From RBG-16-34-14 sp963798865 (GTDB taxonomy: Bacteria > Bacteroidota > Ignavibacteria > Ignavibacteriales > Ignavibacteriaceae): a stretch of DNA of 64,000 bases. Position numbers and translations under genes: made by a program. This document shows positions 48,798-57,658 of this stretch, piece by piece (the first letter of the stretch is position 1; each line of letters starts with the position of its first letter). The stretch lies in NCBI GenBank assembly GCA_963798865.1, contig CAWCVZ010000009.1, positions 1 through 64,000 of the forward strand. The letters are read 5' to 3'. The notes beneath the pieces were generated by a model. The model did no database searches, was not told the origin of the DNA, and saw nothing but the letters and a program-made list of their open reading frames with translations.

Positions 48798-48941
48798 ATT
48801 TATGTGGACCGGCATAGCTGCTTACAAGGAAATTGCTGAGAAGTTTTTATGTAGCCGCAATTAATACAATTCTGTTTTTACCCGGTTTTTTTATTTTTTC
48901 TCTTTTCTTTTCCGCACTAAATTATTTTACACTTTTTTAAA

Positions 48942-48972
48942 AATAAAAAAGGCTGCCTTTTTTAGACAGCCT
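48942..48972 (-). terminator. Intrinsic terminator after the minus-strand sialidase-like gene
   Basis: On the minus strand, arms AGGCTG/CAGCCT (48967-48972, 48950-48955) form a hairpin followed by TTTTT and an AT tract. It is 25 bases after the stop at 48998. Confidence 0.8.
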
Positions 48973-48997
48973 GTTTTAAAGTGTTCCTGTGTTTGTT

Positions 48998-51300
48998 TTA
49001 TTTCATCAAAATCATTTTGTTTGTTTTTGTAAACTCACCTGAAGTGAGAGTGTAAAAATAAACCCCACTTGTGAGTGATGAAGCATCAAATTCCAATTGA
49101 TATGCACCGGCTTCCTGTTTTTCATTAACAAGAGTTGTAACAAGTTCTCCAACCACGGAATAAATATTAATATTTACATCGCCAGCTTTTGGAATAGAGT
49201 ATGAAATTTTTGTTGATGGGTTGAAAGGGTTTGGAAAATTCTGAGCAAGATTATATTTATTAGGAACAAGAATTTCTGCTTGAATTGCATTGCTATATTC
49301 AAATGTTCCATCAAAATCTACCTGTTTTAATCTGTAAGAATACATTCCAGGCTCATTAATTTCTTTGTCTGAGTAGCTGTAAGTTGAAATGGATGTTTTA
49401 GTTCCATTGCCTTCAACAAACGCAACTTTTTCCCAACTGCCGGAGGTAACTTTATTAGAATACATTCTTTCAATTTCGAAGCCCCTGTTATTGGTTTCAG
49501 TAGCAGTAGTCCAGGTTAAATCAATTTTATCTTTTCCGACCGATGCTCTGAATGATGCAAGTTCAACAGGGACAACATTACTAACAATTAATTGAACACT
49601 TCGTCTATGAACAGGAATACCGTTTGGACCTTTACCTTCAACATTTATGGTATATGTTCCATTTGTTACAAAGTTGGTTGCCTTCACTTTTAACTGAACA
49701 GAGCCAGGAAAAGTAGATAATACATTTGACGGCTCGAAAGATAATGTTAATGAACCACTGGCAGGAGTAGGTGTAACAGTGGCGCTGAATATTGCATCGA
49801 GATCATATAAAGTAGTTGCGGGAACGTTCACAGTATAGTAGGTGCTGTCATTATTATTTCCAACACTATCTATTGCCGGAGTAGTAAGGAGAGCAAAATC
49901 AGGGAAATAACCGGTATAACTTCCAAATGTACCATTCCTGAAATCAGACCAGACTGCCATTGAAACATCACCGTATGAAGTGATTGCATCATAATCACCA
50001 AGATAAGCTGGTGTTCCTCCATTACAGGTTGTACAGTTAATTTTCATTTTCACATTTGAAATTCTCTGATTGGCTACAAAGGTTTGTCCTCCGTCATCAG
50101 AATAGCTTGCATAAATATAAGCGCTGTCGCTTGTTGGAATATCACGTGTATCCATCCATTTAACATATAATCTTCCGGTTTGAAGATCGCTCCAGATTGA
50201 AGGATGCCATTGATGATTATTTTGCGAATTAGGATCATCATTAACTGTAACTGCACCTGACCATGTAACTCCCTGGTCAGTTGAATAACGGCAGAAGATA
50301 TCAGGTTTATTGCCATTACCGGAAGGGTTATTTGATGCATATACAAGGTATAATCTTCCTCTGTATGTTCCATTACTATTATCTGCTGCTATAAAAGGGT
50401 AAGGGCGGGTTCTAAAATTCTGAACGGAATTTCTATTGTTTACGTTTGTGCCGACATAATTAGCAAAATTCTGACTGGACATAAACTGGAATGTTGCACC
50501 GCCATCGGTTGAGCGATAAAATATATATGTTGCCGCAAATGTATTACCGGTATTAAGCACAAAATAAACAGCACCGCCATCTGTACTTCCATTAGGACCA
50601 ACACATACCATTGAACCGGGTAATGCAGTATTACTTGCCGTAAAAGTTTGCTGAAAAGATGCCCCGCCATCTGTACTTCTGGCAAAATTTTGCCCGGTAA
50701 AGCTGTGTTGGTCATTGTTGCATAAACATAATTTGCATATGGGCCACGAAGTTTGATCAACAGCCATCCAGCATTTATCTCCGCCCGATACAGCAATAAC
50801 AGAAGTGCCCCAGGTTAAACCATTATTTGTTGATTTAATAACTCTTGCATTTGTTATATTCCCTGTCATGCACATATAGTAAAGGTTGCCTAAACCATCA
50901 TAAGCTGTCACCGGGTCTCCCTGATTCGCAATCCCAAAACTAGGAGTTGATGAAACCCAGTCATGACCATCATAGGTTCTGTGAGCATTATTTGATGCTA
51001 TTGTATTAAATGCATTAAAAAATTGTATTGGGTTAAGCGGATTATGTGATATATGAGGTTCAGCAAAATCATGTACCCTAAATTAAAATTGTCAAATCCA
51101 TTTATGGTAACAGGAAGAGCATCAATTGGTGGCTGCGGGTGATAATTTTCTTTTAAGTAAAGAGGTACGTGGTCTACATTAGGGTTCTGATCAATATTAG
51201 GATCCTGTACTTGGGAAAATAGATCTGTTGTGGAAAAAACTAGAAGGGAAAAGATGATAAAGGAAAAAAAATAACGAACAGTAGATTTTTTTTTGTTCAT
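48998..51300 (-). pseudogene. Secreted sialidase-type propeller protein with T9SS sorting domain, frameshifted
   Basis: The first 70 residues (50998-51300) hold a signal peptide (SFIIFSLLVFSTTDLFSQ) and INGFDNFNLG. The frame then breaks near 51076-51080, where one missing G (GGGG read as GGG) would restore VHDFAEPHISHNPLNPIQFF. The rest is a six-bladed BNR/sialidase-like propeller with Asp-box-like repeats (RSTDGGASFQ, RSTDGGATFQ, STDQGVTWSG, SDDGGQTFV), then a beta-sandwich, an FN3-like stretch (ELASFRASVGKDKIDLTWTT) and a sorting domain (LAQNFPNPFNPSTKISYSIP). About 767 residues if repaired. A second, compensated pair of indels alters residues between about 50704 and 50749. An intact catalytic centre was not shown, so sialidase activity is unproven. 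Confidence 0.82.
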
Positions 51301-51403
51301 AATTCACCACTGATTTTTATGAATGGATATAGTATTAATTAAATAACATTGATGGTTTATTACATTATTAAAATTTAGTCCTGCACTACCCCGAAATTCT
51401 TGA

Positions 51404-51433
51404 CAAAGATAAAAATAAAATTTTACAAACAAA
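51404..51433 (-). promoter_or_regulatory. Candidate promoter for the sialidase-like gene
   Basis: On the minus strand TTTG (51433-51430), an 18-base spacer and TATCTTTG (51411-51404) match the Bacteroidetes -33/-7 pattern, about 100 bases upstream of the start at 51300. Confidence 0.4.
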
Positions 51434-51502
51434 AAAAATATTTAGGCTTTTTTTGACTAATGGTCGGATGGCATAATATGAGACATCAGTTATTATATGT
51501 GT

Positions 51503-51961
51503 TTAATTTATAATGATCCTGTTTGATAGTTCATCCTTATCGTCTGGCTTAATCGGAAAGTGAACACAGAGAATTTTTCCAATCTCTTCAAGACCTGATA
51601 GAATACCTTTGGTGAAGTTACCATCTGAAAATGTAGACTGCATTTTATTTTTAATTAAATCCCATGTTGCCGGCTCAACTTTTTCATTTATGCCTTTATC
51701 AGCAAGAATAAAAAACTGTCTCTCTCCAAGGAGTAAAAAAATTAAAATACCGGTTTTATCTCTTGTTTTATCCATTCCGAGTTTGAAAAATTCTTTTTCT
51801 GAAAGCTGCATGATCGTCTTATTTTTATGTAGGAATGGTCTTTTTTCTTTAATGCTTATCCTGATTTCTCCGGATGTTTTCTTTTCAATCTCTCTTATTT
51901 TATTGGAGATTCTAAGGAATTCATCATCATTAAAGAAATTATAAATGAGCTGGTCTTTCAT
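51503..51961 (-). CDS. TPM domain protein (TLP18.3/Psb32/MOLO-1 type)
   Basis: A 152-residue protein matching the TPM domain: IREIEKKTSGEIRISIKEKR, LGMDKTRDKTGILIFLLLGERQFFILADKGINEKV and WDLIKNKMQSTFSDGNFTKGILSGLEEIG. It has neither a signal peptide nor a membrane span, unlike many relatives. TPM domains occur in proteins linked to photosystem repair in plants and phosphatase activity; the bacterial soluble forms are uncharacterised. Confidence 0.8.
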   Translation of the reverse strand: MKDQLIYNFFNDDEFLRISNKIREIEKKTSGEIRISIKEKRPFLHKNKTIMQLSEKEFFKLGMDKTRDKTGILIFLLLGERQFFILADKGINEKVEPATWDLIKNKMQSTFSDGNFTKGILSGLEEIGKILCVHFPIKPDDKDELSNRIIIN

Positions 51962-52013
51962 AATTATAGAAGAAGTTTTGATGAAAAGTATTAAAGAAGT
52001 GATAATATTACAA

Positions 52014-52041
52014 GTAGGGACAAAGCAAGCCTTGTCCCTAC
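52014..52041. repeat. Intergenic palindrome, GTAGGGACAA family
   Basis: Arms GTAGGGACAA (52014-52023) and TTGTCCCTAC (52032-52041) are perfect inverted copies around an 8-base loop. It lies between two minus-strand genes and is not followed by a T-run. It looks like a dispersed palindromic element rather than a terminator. Confidence 0.6.
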
Positions 52042-52051
52042 AATAGAAAGA

Positions 52052-52978
52052 TTACAATTTACTTACAACGACATCACCACCTGAAGTTGTTGCATTCAAA
52101 ATCATTCCGCCTTTGTTTAATTCTCCTTCAAGTTTTTGAGAAGAAATTTTCTTAACATTATTCACGCCTATTTCAGTTGAAACTTCTCCGCCTGAAGAGG
52201 CAAGCTTAACATTTGCATTAAAATCAGAAGGGACTTTTATATAGATATCGCCACCGGAAGTTGATAAGTCTATCCCTTTATTCTCTCCCCAGTATTCAAG
52301 AAATATATCTCCGCCTGAAGTCTCAGCTTCAATTTTTGAATTTGTACCTTTAAGTTTAATATCTCCACCGGATGTAGATACATTTAAGTCTCCGTCAAAA
52401 CTTCTTGCTTCAATATTTCCGCCTGAAGTTGAAGCTAAAATTTTTCCTTTATTTTCATCAAGGTTAATCTCTCCACCTGATGTTGAAATTTCAAGATCTC
52501 CTTCAGTTTTTTTAACCCAAATATCTCCGCCGGATGTTTTAAAGGAATTTGTCCCTGCTATACCGGAAATTTTAATATCTCCACCGCTTGTATGTACTTT
52601 ATTATTAAATCTCTTAGGCACTTTAATCTCAAACCGGAGATCTACTCCACTGCTGAACCAGTTAAATACCGAACCATCTTTCTTTGCAATTACTTCTACC
52701 TGGTTTTCATTTGCATTGAATTCAAATTCCATTTTATCTTCTGCTTTTTCATTACCGAGAACTTTAATATAAACCTCATCATTATCCCAGCCGGAAATCA
52801 TAACGTCACCCACTGAAGCTTCGAGCATTAATTCTTTACCGGGTGAGATATGAAAAGTTTTTTCATGAAGGGTTTTAAGATTATCTGAATTAAAGTTTTC
52901 ATACCTGCAGCCCCCAACTGCGTTTGATATAATTAATAGTGGAAGAATTATTAAAATATTTTTTACTTTCATTTCCAT
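52052..52978 (-). CDS. DUF4097-type beta-helical lipoprotein
   Basis: A 308-residue protein with a lipoprotein signal (LPLLIISNAVGGC, Cys at residue 24). It has a long repeat region in which the core TSGGDI or a near variant returns about nine times at 15-25-residue spacing (VHTSGGDIKI, STSGGEINL, ETSGGDIFL and others). This is the DUF4097 (putative adhesin) right-handed beta-helix pattern. It is predicted to be anchored in a membrane facing the periplasm or surface. Such proteins are often linked to envelope-stress operons, but no regulator is adjacent. Function unknown. Confidence 0.85.
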   Translation of the reverse strand: MEMKVKNILIILPLLIISNAVGGCRYENFNSDNLKTLHEKTFHISPGKELMLEASVGDVMISGWDNDEVYIKVLGNEKAEDKMEFEFNANENQVEVIAKKDGSVFNWFSSGVDLRFEIKVPKRFNNKVHTSGGDIKISGIAGTNSFKTSGGDIWVKKTEGDLEISTSGGEINLDENKGKILASTSGGNIEARSFDGDLNVSTSGGDIKLKGTNSKIEAETSGGDIFLEYWGENKGIDLSTSGGDIYIKVPSDFNANVKLASSGGEVSTEIGVNNVKKISSQKLEGELNKGGMILNATTSGGDVVVSKL

Positions 52979-53059
52979 TCTCCTGATTTTTATACACCAA
53001 ATTAGACCTTATATTTATAAAAAAGGTTACTAATTGCTTTTTAAAATTAACAAAGAATC

Positions 53060-53088
53060 TTTGTCACTATCCGCGGAAAATATTTTTG
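53060..53088 (+). promoter_or_regulatory. Candidate Bacteroidetes-type promoter for the nitroreductase gene
   Basis: TTTG (53060-53063), a 17-base spacer and TATTTTTG (53081-53088) fit the -33/-7 pattern, 50 bases before the ATG. Confidence 0.4.
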
Positions 53089-53138
53089 AGGAATAATTAA
53101 CTGATAAAAGGTTCTAATAGAAATTAACTGAGGTTATT

Positions 53139-53802
53139 ATGGCAAAATTTATTCCGTTGAAAGATTACATAGAATATACGGCTGATGAAATGATTTCACG
53201 CTCTAATGATTTTTATTCTTTTATTAAAAGAAGAAGAACTGTCAGAGATTTTTCTGACCGCTCTGTTTCCTTAGAGATTATAAAAAATTGTATATTATCT
53301 GCCGGCACAGCGCCAAGCGGGGCAAATATGCAGCCCTGGCATTTTGCTGTAGTTTCCGATCCGGGAATAAAAAAGAAAATAAGAATTGGTGCTGAGGAAG
53401 AAGAACATGAGTTCTATACAAAAAGAGCACCTAAAGAATGGCTTGAAGCTTTGGCTCCACTTGGGACGGATGAAAATAAAACTTTTCTTGAAACCGCACC
53501 ATATTTAATTGTTAGTCTTTTCTAAAAGTTATGATGTTCTGCCTGATGGGAAAAAAGTAAAGCAATATTATTCATTGGAATCAACAGGAATTGCCTGCGG
53601 CTTGCTGATAACTGCTGTTCATAATGTGGGGCTTGCTTCATTAACTCATACTCCAAGTCCTATGGGATTTTTAAATGAGATACTTAATCGGCCTGCAAAT
53701 GAAAAACCATTTCTTATTCTTGTTGTTGGGTATCCCGCAGTTGGTGTAAAAGTTCCGGAGATTAATAAAAAATCTTTGGAAGAAATTGCAACTTTTATTT
53801 GA
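53139..53802 (+). pseudogene. Nitroreductase-family flavoprotein, iodotyrosine-deiodinase-like, frameshifted
   Basis: An FMN enzyme of about 221 residues if repaired. The first frame (53139-53525) has RRRTVRDFSDRSV and the FMN-binding APSGANMQPWHFAVV. It also has the lid EEEEHEFYTKRAPKEWL, whose Glu, Tyr and Lys match the substrate-zwitterion-binding triad of iodotyrosine deiodinase. It ends abruptly after LETAPYLIV. The second frame (to 53802) continues VFSKSYDVLPDGKKVKQYYS, GIACGLLITAVHNVGLASLT and FLILVVGYPA. One surplus base near 53513 separates them. By analogy it may reductively dehalogenate halotyrosines; the bacterial physiological substrate is unclear. Confidence 0.85.
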
Positions 53803-54018
53803 TGCAGTTTTAATAATAAACGATGTCATTTTAGAAAAGTAAAAATCCAGATTTTCATTTCGCAAGAATAATCCAATTTTTTATCCCGCAATAAGAAACA
53901 AATCTACCCTCTTCAATAATTGATATTTAAATCATATAAAAAAAATTTTACAACTCTGTTACATTTCTGTGATAATTCTTTCTGGTAATAGCAATAGGTT
54001 AATAAATAGTAGGATTTT

Positions 54019-54057
54019 TATGAACCAAATCAAAAGGAGGATCTATGAAAAAATTTA
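54019..54057 (+). other. Possible 12-codon leader ORF
   Basis: ATG AAC ... TAA encodes MNQIKRRIYEKI. It spans the strong Shine-Dalgarno sequence (AAAGGAGG, 54030-54037) of the next gene and ends just after that gene's start. It may be chance, or a leader that modulates initiation. Confidence 0.25.
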
Positions 54058-55502
54058 ATTCAATCATCATTTCAATTTTCTTATTGCTGTTGTTGCCCAT
54101 AACGGTAAAGAGCCAAACATTAACTCTTAATATAAGCGGATTGGAAGACCTGGGATCATCATTTGAATACGAAGGCTGGATAATAGTTAGCGGATCGCCT
54201 GTTTCAACAGGAAAATTTACAGTTGATGGCAGCGGGCAATTAAGCCAAACTGTTTTTAATGTAAATATGAGTGATCTGATTAATGCGACTGATTTCGTTT
54301 TAACTATTGAACCAAATCCGGATCCTTTTCCTGCACCAAGTAGTGTTCATATTTTAGGCGGAAGTTTTTCTAATTATGATGCTCAGCTATCTGTTGCACA
54401 TCCGGCGGCATTAGGAAATGATTTTTCAGGCATCGAGGGTAAATATATATTAGCAACTCCCACTAATGGATCTAATACAAATGAACTAAGCGGTTTATGG
54501 TTCCTGGATATTTCCAGCGGTTCACCTATGCAGGGATTAACTTTGCCAACTCTTCCGGCAGGATGGAAGTATGAGGGATGGGCTGTTATAAGTGGAACAC
54601 CTGTTACAACCGGCAAATTTACTCAGCTTGATATGGCCGATGAAACAGCTCCATATAGTGGTGCTCAACCAGGTCCGCCTTTCCCGGGAGAAGATTTTTT
54701 AATGAATGCACCCTCCGGTTTGACTTTTCCCACTGATTTATCTGGTCAGACTGCGGTAATTACGATTGAACCTGACCCTGATAACAGTAATTCTCCTTTT
54801 CTGTTAAAGCCATTGATTGGAGCAATTCCTGTAAATGCTGCGGATCATTTGACATATATTATGAACAGTAATGTTTTGGGATCATTTCCAACTGGTACAG
54901 CAACGCGATCCGATATTGTACCTGTAGAGTTAACCAGCTTTTCCGCAAATGTAACTGATAATAAAGTTATTTTAATTTGGGCTACCGCTACTGAAACAAA
55001 TAACAGAGGATTTGAAGTTGAGCGCAAAAAAAACAGTAATGAAGAAAACTGGAAGCTAATCGGTTTCGTTGAAGGTAAAGGGACTGTGAGCGAACCGCAT
55101 AATTATTCTTTTCCCGATGAGAATATTAATGCAGGACAATATTCTTACAGGTTGAAACAAATCGATTATGATGGGACTTTTGAATACTCAAATGTTATTG
55201 AAGTAAAAGTAGATAATATTCCGACGGAATATTCATTGGAACAAAATTATCCCAATCCTTTTAACCCAACTACAGTTATCAAATTCAGTTTGCCTGAAGC
55301 AGGTAATGTAAATTTAAAAATTTATAATTCGCTTGGGCAGGAAGTAAGATCCCTTTTAAATGAATCTAAAGATGCTGGTACATATGAATTGAGCTGGAAT
55401 GCCAGGGATAATTTCAATAAAGATGTAAGTTCAGGAATTTATCTTTATAGAATTACAACCAAGAATTTTACACAGGTACGAAAAATGGTTCTTGTGCGTT
55501 AA
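54045..55502 (+). CDS. T9SS cargo with duplicated anti-sigma-K-like module
   Basis: A 485-residue exported protein (signal peptide ending VKSQ). Two similar modules (residues about 23-165 and 166-290) share the words YEGWxxxSGxPVxTGKFT. This wording resembles the extracytoplasmic part of RskA-type anti-sigma factors, but there is no membrane span or sigma-binding domain. An FN3-like stretch follows (VELTSFSANVTDNKVILIWA), then the type A sorting domain (LEQNYPNPFNPTTVIKFSLP, ending RKMVLVR). AAAGGAGG 7 bases before the ATG is one of the best ribosome sites in the window. Function unknown. Confidence 0.82.
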   Translation: MKKFNSIIISIFLLLLLPITVKSQTLTLNISGLEDLGSSFEYEGWIIVSGSPVSTGKFTVDGSGQLSQTVFNVNMSDLINATDFVLTIEPNPDPFPAPSSVHILGGSFSNYDAQLSVAHPAALGNDFSGIEGKYILATPTNGSNTNELSGLWFLDISSGSPMQGLTLPTLPAGWKYEGWAVISGTPVTTGKFTQLDMADETAPYSGAQPGPPFPGEDFLMNAPSGLTFPTDLSGQTAVITIEPDPDNSNSPFLLKPLIGAIPVNAADHLTYIMNSNVLGSFPTGTATRSDIVPVELTSFSANVTDNKVILIWATATETNNRGFEVERKKNSNEENWKLIGFVEGKGTVSEPHNYSFPDENINAGQYSYRLKQIDYDGTFEYSNVIEVKVDNIPTEYSLEQNYPNPFNPTTVIKFSLPEAGNVNLKIYNSLGQEVRSLLNESKDAGTYELSWNARDNFNKDVSSGIYLYRITTKNFTQVRKMVLVR

Positions 55503-55526
55503 TCTTCCTTTCGATTAATTTTTACA

Positions 55527-55557
55527 GGTAGTATCCTAAAATAATAAGGATGCTACC
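55527..55557. terminator. Hairpin between convergent genes
   Basis: Arms GGTAGTATCCT and AGGATGCTACC (55527-55537, 55547-55557) pair with one mismatch. A T-rich tract follows on the plus strand. It is placed between two convergent stops, consistent with a bidirectional terminator. Confidence 0.6.
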
Positions 55558-55558
55558 T

Positions 55559-57517
55559 CTATAATTCTTTTTTATTTAAGTATTCAATTGCCTTATCAAC
55601 TGATTGATGTGTCCCTGTAATAACAATCGTATCATTTGCTAAAAGCTGATCTTTACCGGAAGGGTTAGAAATTGTTTCCCCATCTCTTACAATTGCTATA
55701 ATTGTTGCATCGATCTCAGCACGAAGATTTATTTCTGAGAGCATCTTTCCTGCAAAAGAATTTGATTCATCAACATAAAAAGTTTCAGTTAATCCGGCAG
55801 CGAGTATTTCATTTAAATGAACCATTGAATGAACGGTTGGAGTTTCTGCGGTTAGCATATTATAATTTTCCGACCGCAGAATCGAAACCTGTTTCATAAT
55901 TACATTCAAAGGAATGTGAAATCGCTCCAGCACCTTGCTGAAAATCTGTAATGATGTTTCAAACTCTTCCGGAATAACCTCATCGGCTCCAAGTGCACGA
56001 AGCCCTTCAATTTCCTTTGTGTATCTTGTTCTTACAATTGTATAAACAGACGGATTTAATCGCTTTGCATTTTTCAATCCAATTCTTGTTGCAGACGGAT
56101 CCGATATTGCAAGTACAAGTATTTTTGCTTCCATTATTTGGGTATAATGAAAAATTTGTTCTTTTGTTATGTCACCATAGATTATATTCTCACCATTTGC
56201 TTTTTCAATCTTCACGGTTTCAGGATTTAATTCAATTACTATATAATTAATTCCTGTTTCTTTTAATACGCGGGCGAGATTTCTTCCGTTCAGGCCGAAA
56301 CCCACTATAATTACATGATCTTTCCTTGAAACTTCCGGAGTTCTTTTCTTCTCAGGCAGATTAGCTTTTGATGAAATAAAAGGAAGAAGTTGAAATACTA
56401 ATGGAGTAATTAACATTGTAAAAATTGAGGCGGCGAGAAAACTATTATAAAAATTTGCATCTATAAGATTAAAACCTGAACCTGCCTGTGCGAGTATAAA
56501 AGAAAATTCTCCAATCTGAGCAAGACCTAATCCGGTTAAGATCGCAGTTCTTAATGGAAACTTTAAAGCTTTAACAATAAAAATAATTACCAGGGATTTT
56601 ATTGTTAGAATTCCTATAACTACTAAGGTAAGCATTAACGGATTATCAATCACAAAATTGATATTTAATAATAATCCAACTGAGACAAAGAAAATGCTGT
56701 TAAATGCATCTTTAAGCGGAAGAATATCTGCTGCAACCTGGTGGCTCAATTCAGTTTCAGATAAAATAATTCCCGCAATAAAAGCACCCAATGCAAGCGA
56801 CAACCCTATTGAATAAGTTAAATAAGCGCTTCCCAAAAGAAGCAGCAGGATACCAACAGTAAATGCTTCCCGCATTCTTAAGTTTGCAAGCTGGTAAAGT
56901 ATTTTCGGCATCAGGAAGCGGGCGATTATTAATATTAATCCAACAGCTCCAAAAGCATAAAGAAGCTGGAGAATTATTTTTCCCGTTTCAGGTTGATTAG
57001 TAGTTGCTAAAACAGGCAGAAGTAAAAATATAGGGACAACTGCAAGATCCTGAAAAATTAATATTGATAAAGTTATTCTTCCATGGGGAGATTCAAGTTC
57101 TCCTTTATCTGAAAGAAGCTTTAAAACAATTGCAGTGCTTGAAAGACTTACAAGCATTCCGAAATAGATTGATTTATTAATTGGAATATCAAAAAGGAAA
57201 AAAATAAAACTGGAAATAATTATTGTTAATAAAACCTGCAGACCCCCGGCAAAAAGAAGAAGCTTTTTCATTTCAACAAGACGGCTTAAAGAAACTTCCA
57301 GACCAATTGTAAAAAGAAGAAGAATAACACCAATTTCAGCCATAACATTAATCTGTTCTATTTCTGAAATAAGATGAAATCCATAAGGTCCGATTATCAT
57401 TCCTGCAATAAGAAAACCGGCTATGCTTGGCAAATTGAGTTTTTTGAAAATGAAGATTATAGGAATTGAAACCAGAAGAATAATTACTATATCTTTTATT
57501 ATTGTGACATCATGCAT
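55559..57517 (-). CDS. CPA2 family cation/proton antiporter with RCK domains
   Basis: A 652-residue membrane transporter. Residues about 5-375 form the 12-13-span CPA2 Na+/H+ exchanger domain (AGFLIAGMIIGPYGF, LSLALGAFIAGIILSETELS). It is followed by an RCK_N Rossmann domain (DHVIIVGFGLNGRNLARVL, with GxGxxG and IELNPE) and an RCK_C domain (ETFYVDESNSFAGKMLSEI to the end). It resembles KefB/YbaL-type potassium/proton systems, gated by a nucleotide bound to the RCK part. There is no glutathione-type ancillary gene nearby. It converges with the T9SS gene and diverges from glutamate dehydrogenase. Confidence 0.93.
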   Translation of the reverse strand: MHDVTIIKDIVIILLVSIPIIFIFKKLNLPSIAGFLIAGMIIGPYGFHLISEIEQINVMAEIGVILLLFTIGLEVSLSRLVEMKKLLLFAGGLQVLLTIIISSFIFFLFDIPINKSIYFGMLVSLSSTAIVLKLLSDKGELESPHGRITLSILIFQDLAVVPIFLLLPVLATTNQPETGKIILQLLYAFGAVGLILIIARFLMPKILYQLANLRMREAFTVGILLLLLGSAYLTYSIGLSLALGAFIAGIILSETELSHQVAADILPLKDAFNSIFFVSVGLLLNINFVIDNPLMLTLVVIGILTIKSLVIIFIVKALKFPLRTAILTGLGLAQIGEFSFILAQAGSGFNLIDANFYNSFLAASIFTMLITPLVFQLLPFISSKANLPEKKRTPEVSRKDHVIIVGFGLNGRNLARVLKETGINYIVIELNPETVKIEKANGENIIYGDITKEQIFHYTQIMEAKILVLAISDPSATRIGLKNAKRLNPSVYTIVRTRYTKEIEGLRALGADEVIPEEFETSLQIFSKVLERFHIPLNVIMKQVSILRSENYNMLTAETPTVHSMVHLNEILAAGLTETFYVDESNSFAGKMLSEINLRAEIDATIIAIVRDGETISNPSGKDQLLANDTIVITGTHQSVDKAIEYLNKKEL

Positions 57518-57658
57518 TTTGTTTTATTTAATCCTGAATTTTCTTGCCTAAGCTTTTTTATTTGCTTATTATTTCCATTAATTATTTCCTCGCTTAATAT
57601 ATAAATTATGTCAATACCTCAAAACAAAGCACCTCTAATAAACTAAAGGAGATTTAAT

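Noticed and set aside
50440..50796. 118-residue minus-strand ORF overlapping the sialidase-like gene
   Set aside because: Mostly an off-frame shadow. Only its GPYANYVYATMTNT part is meaningful, as evidence for the compensated frameshift.
52052..52978. Repeated TSGGD words as a DNA-level tandem repeat
   Set aside because: Spacing varies and codons differ, so it is a protein-level beta-helix repeat rather than a DNA minisatellite.
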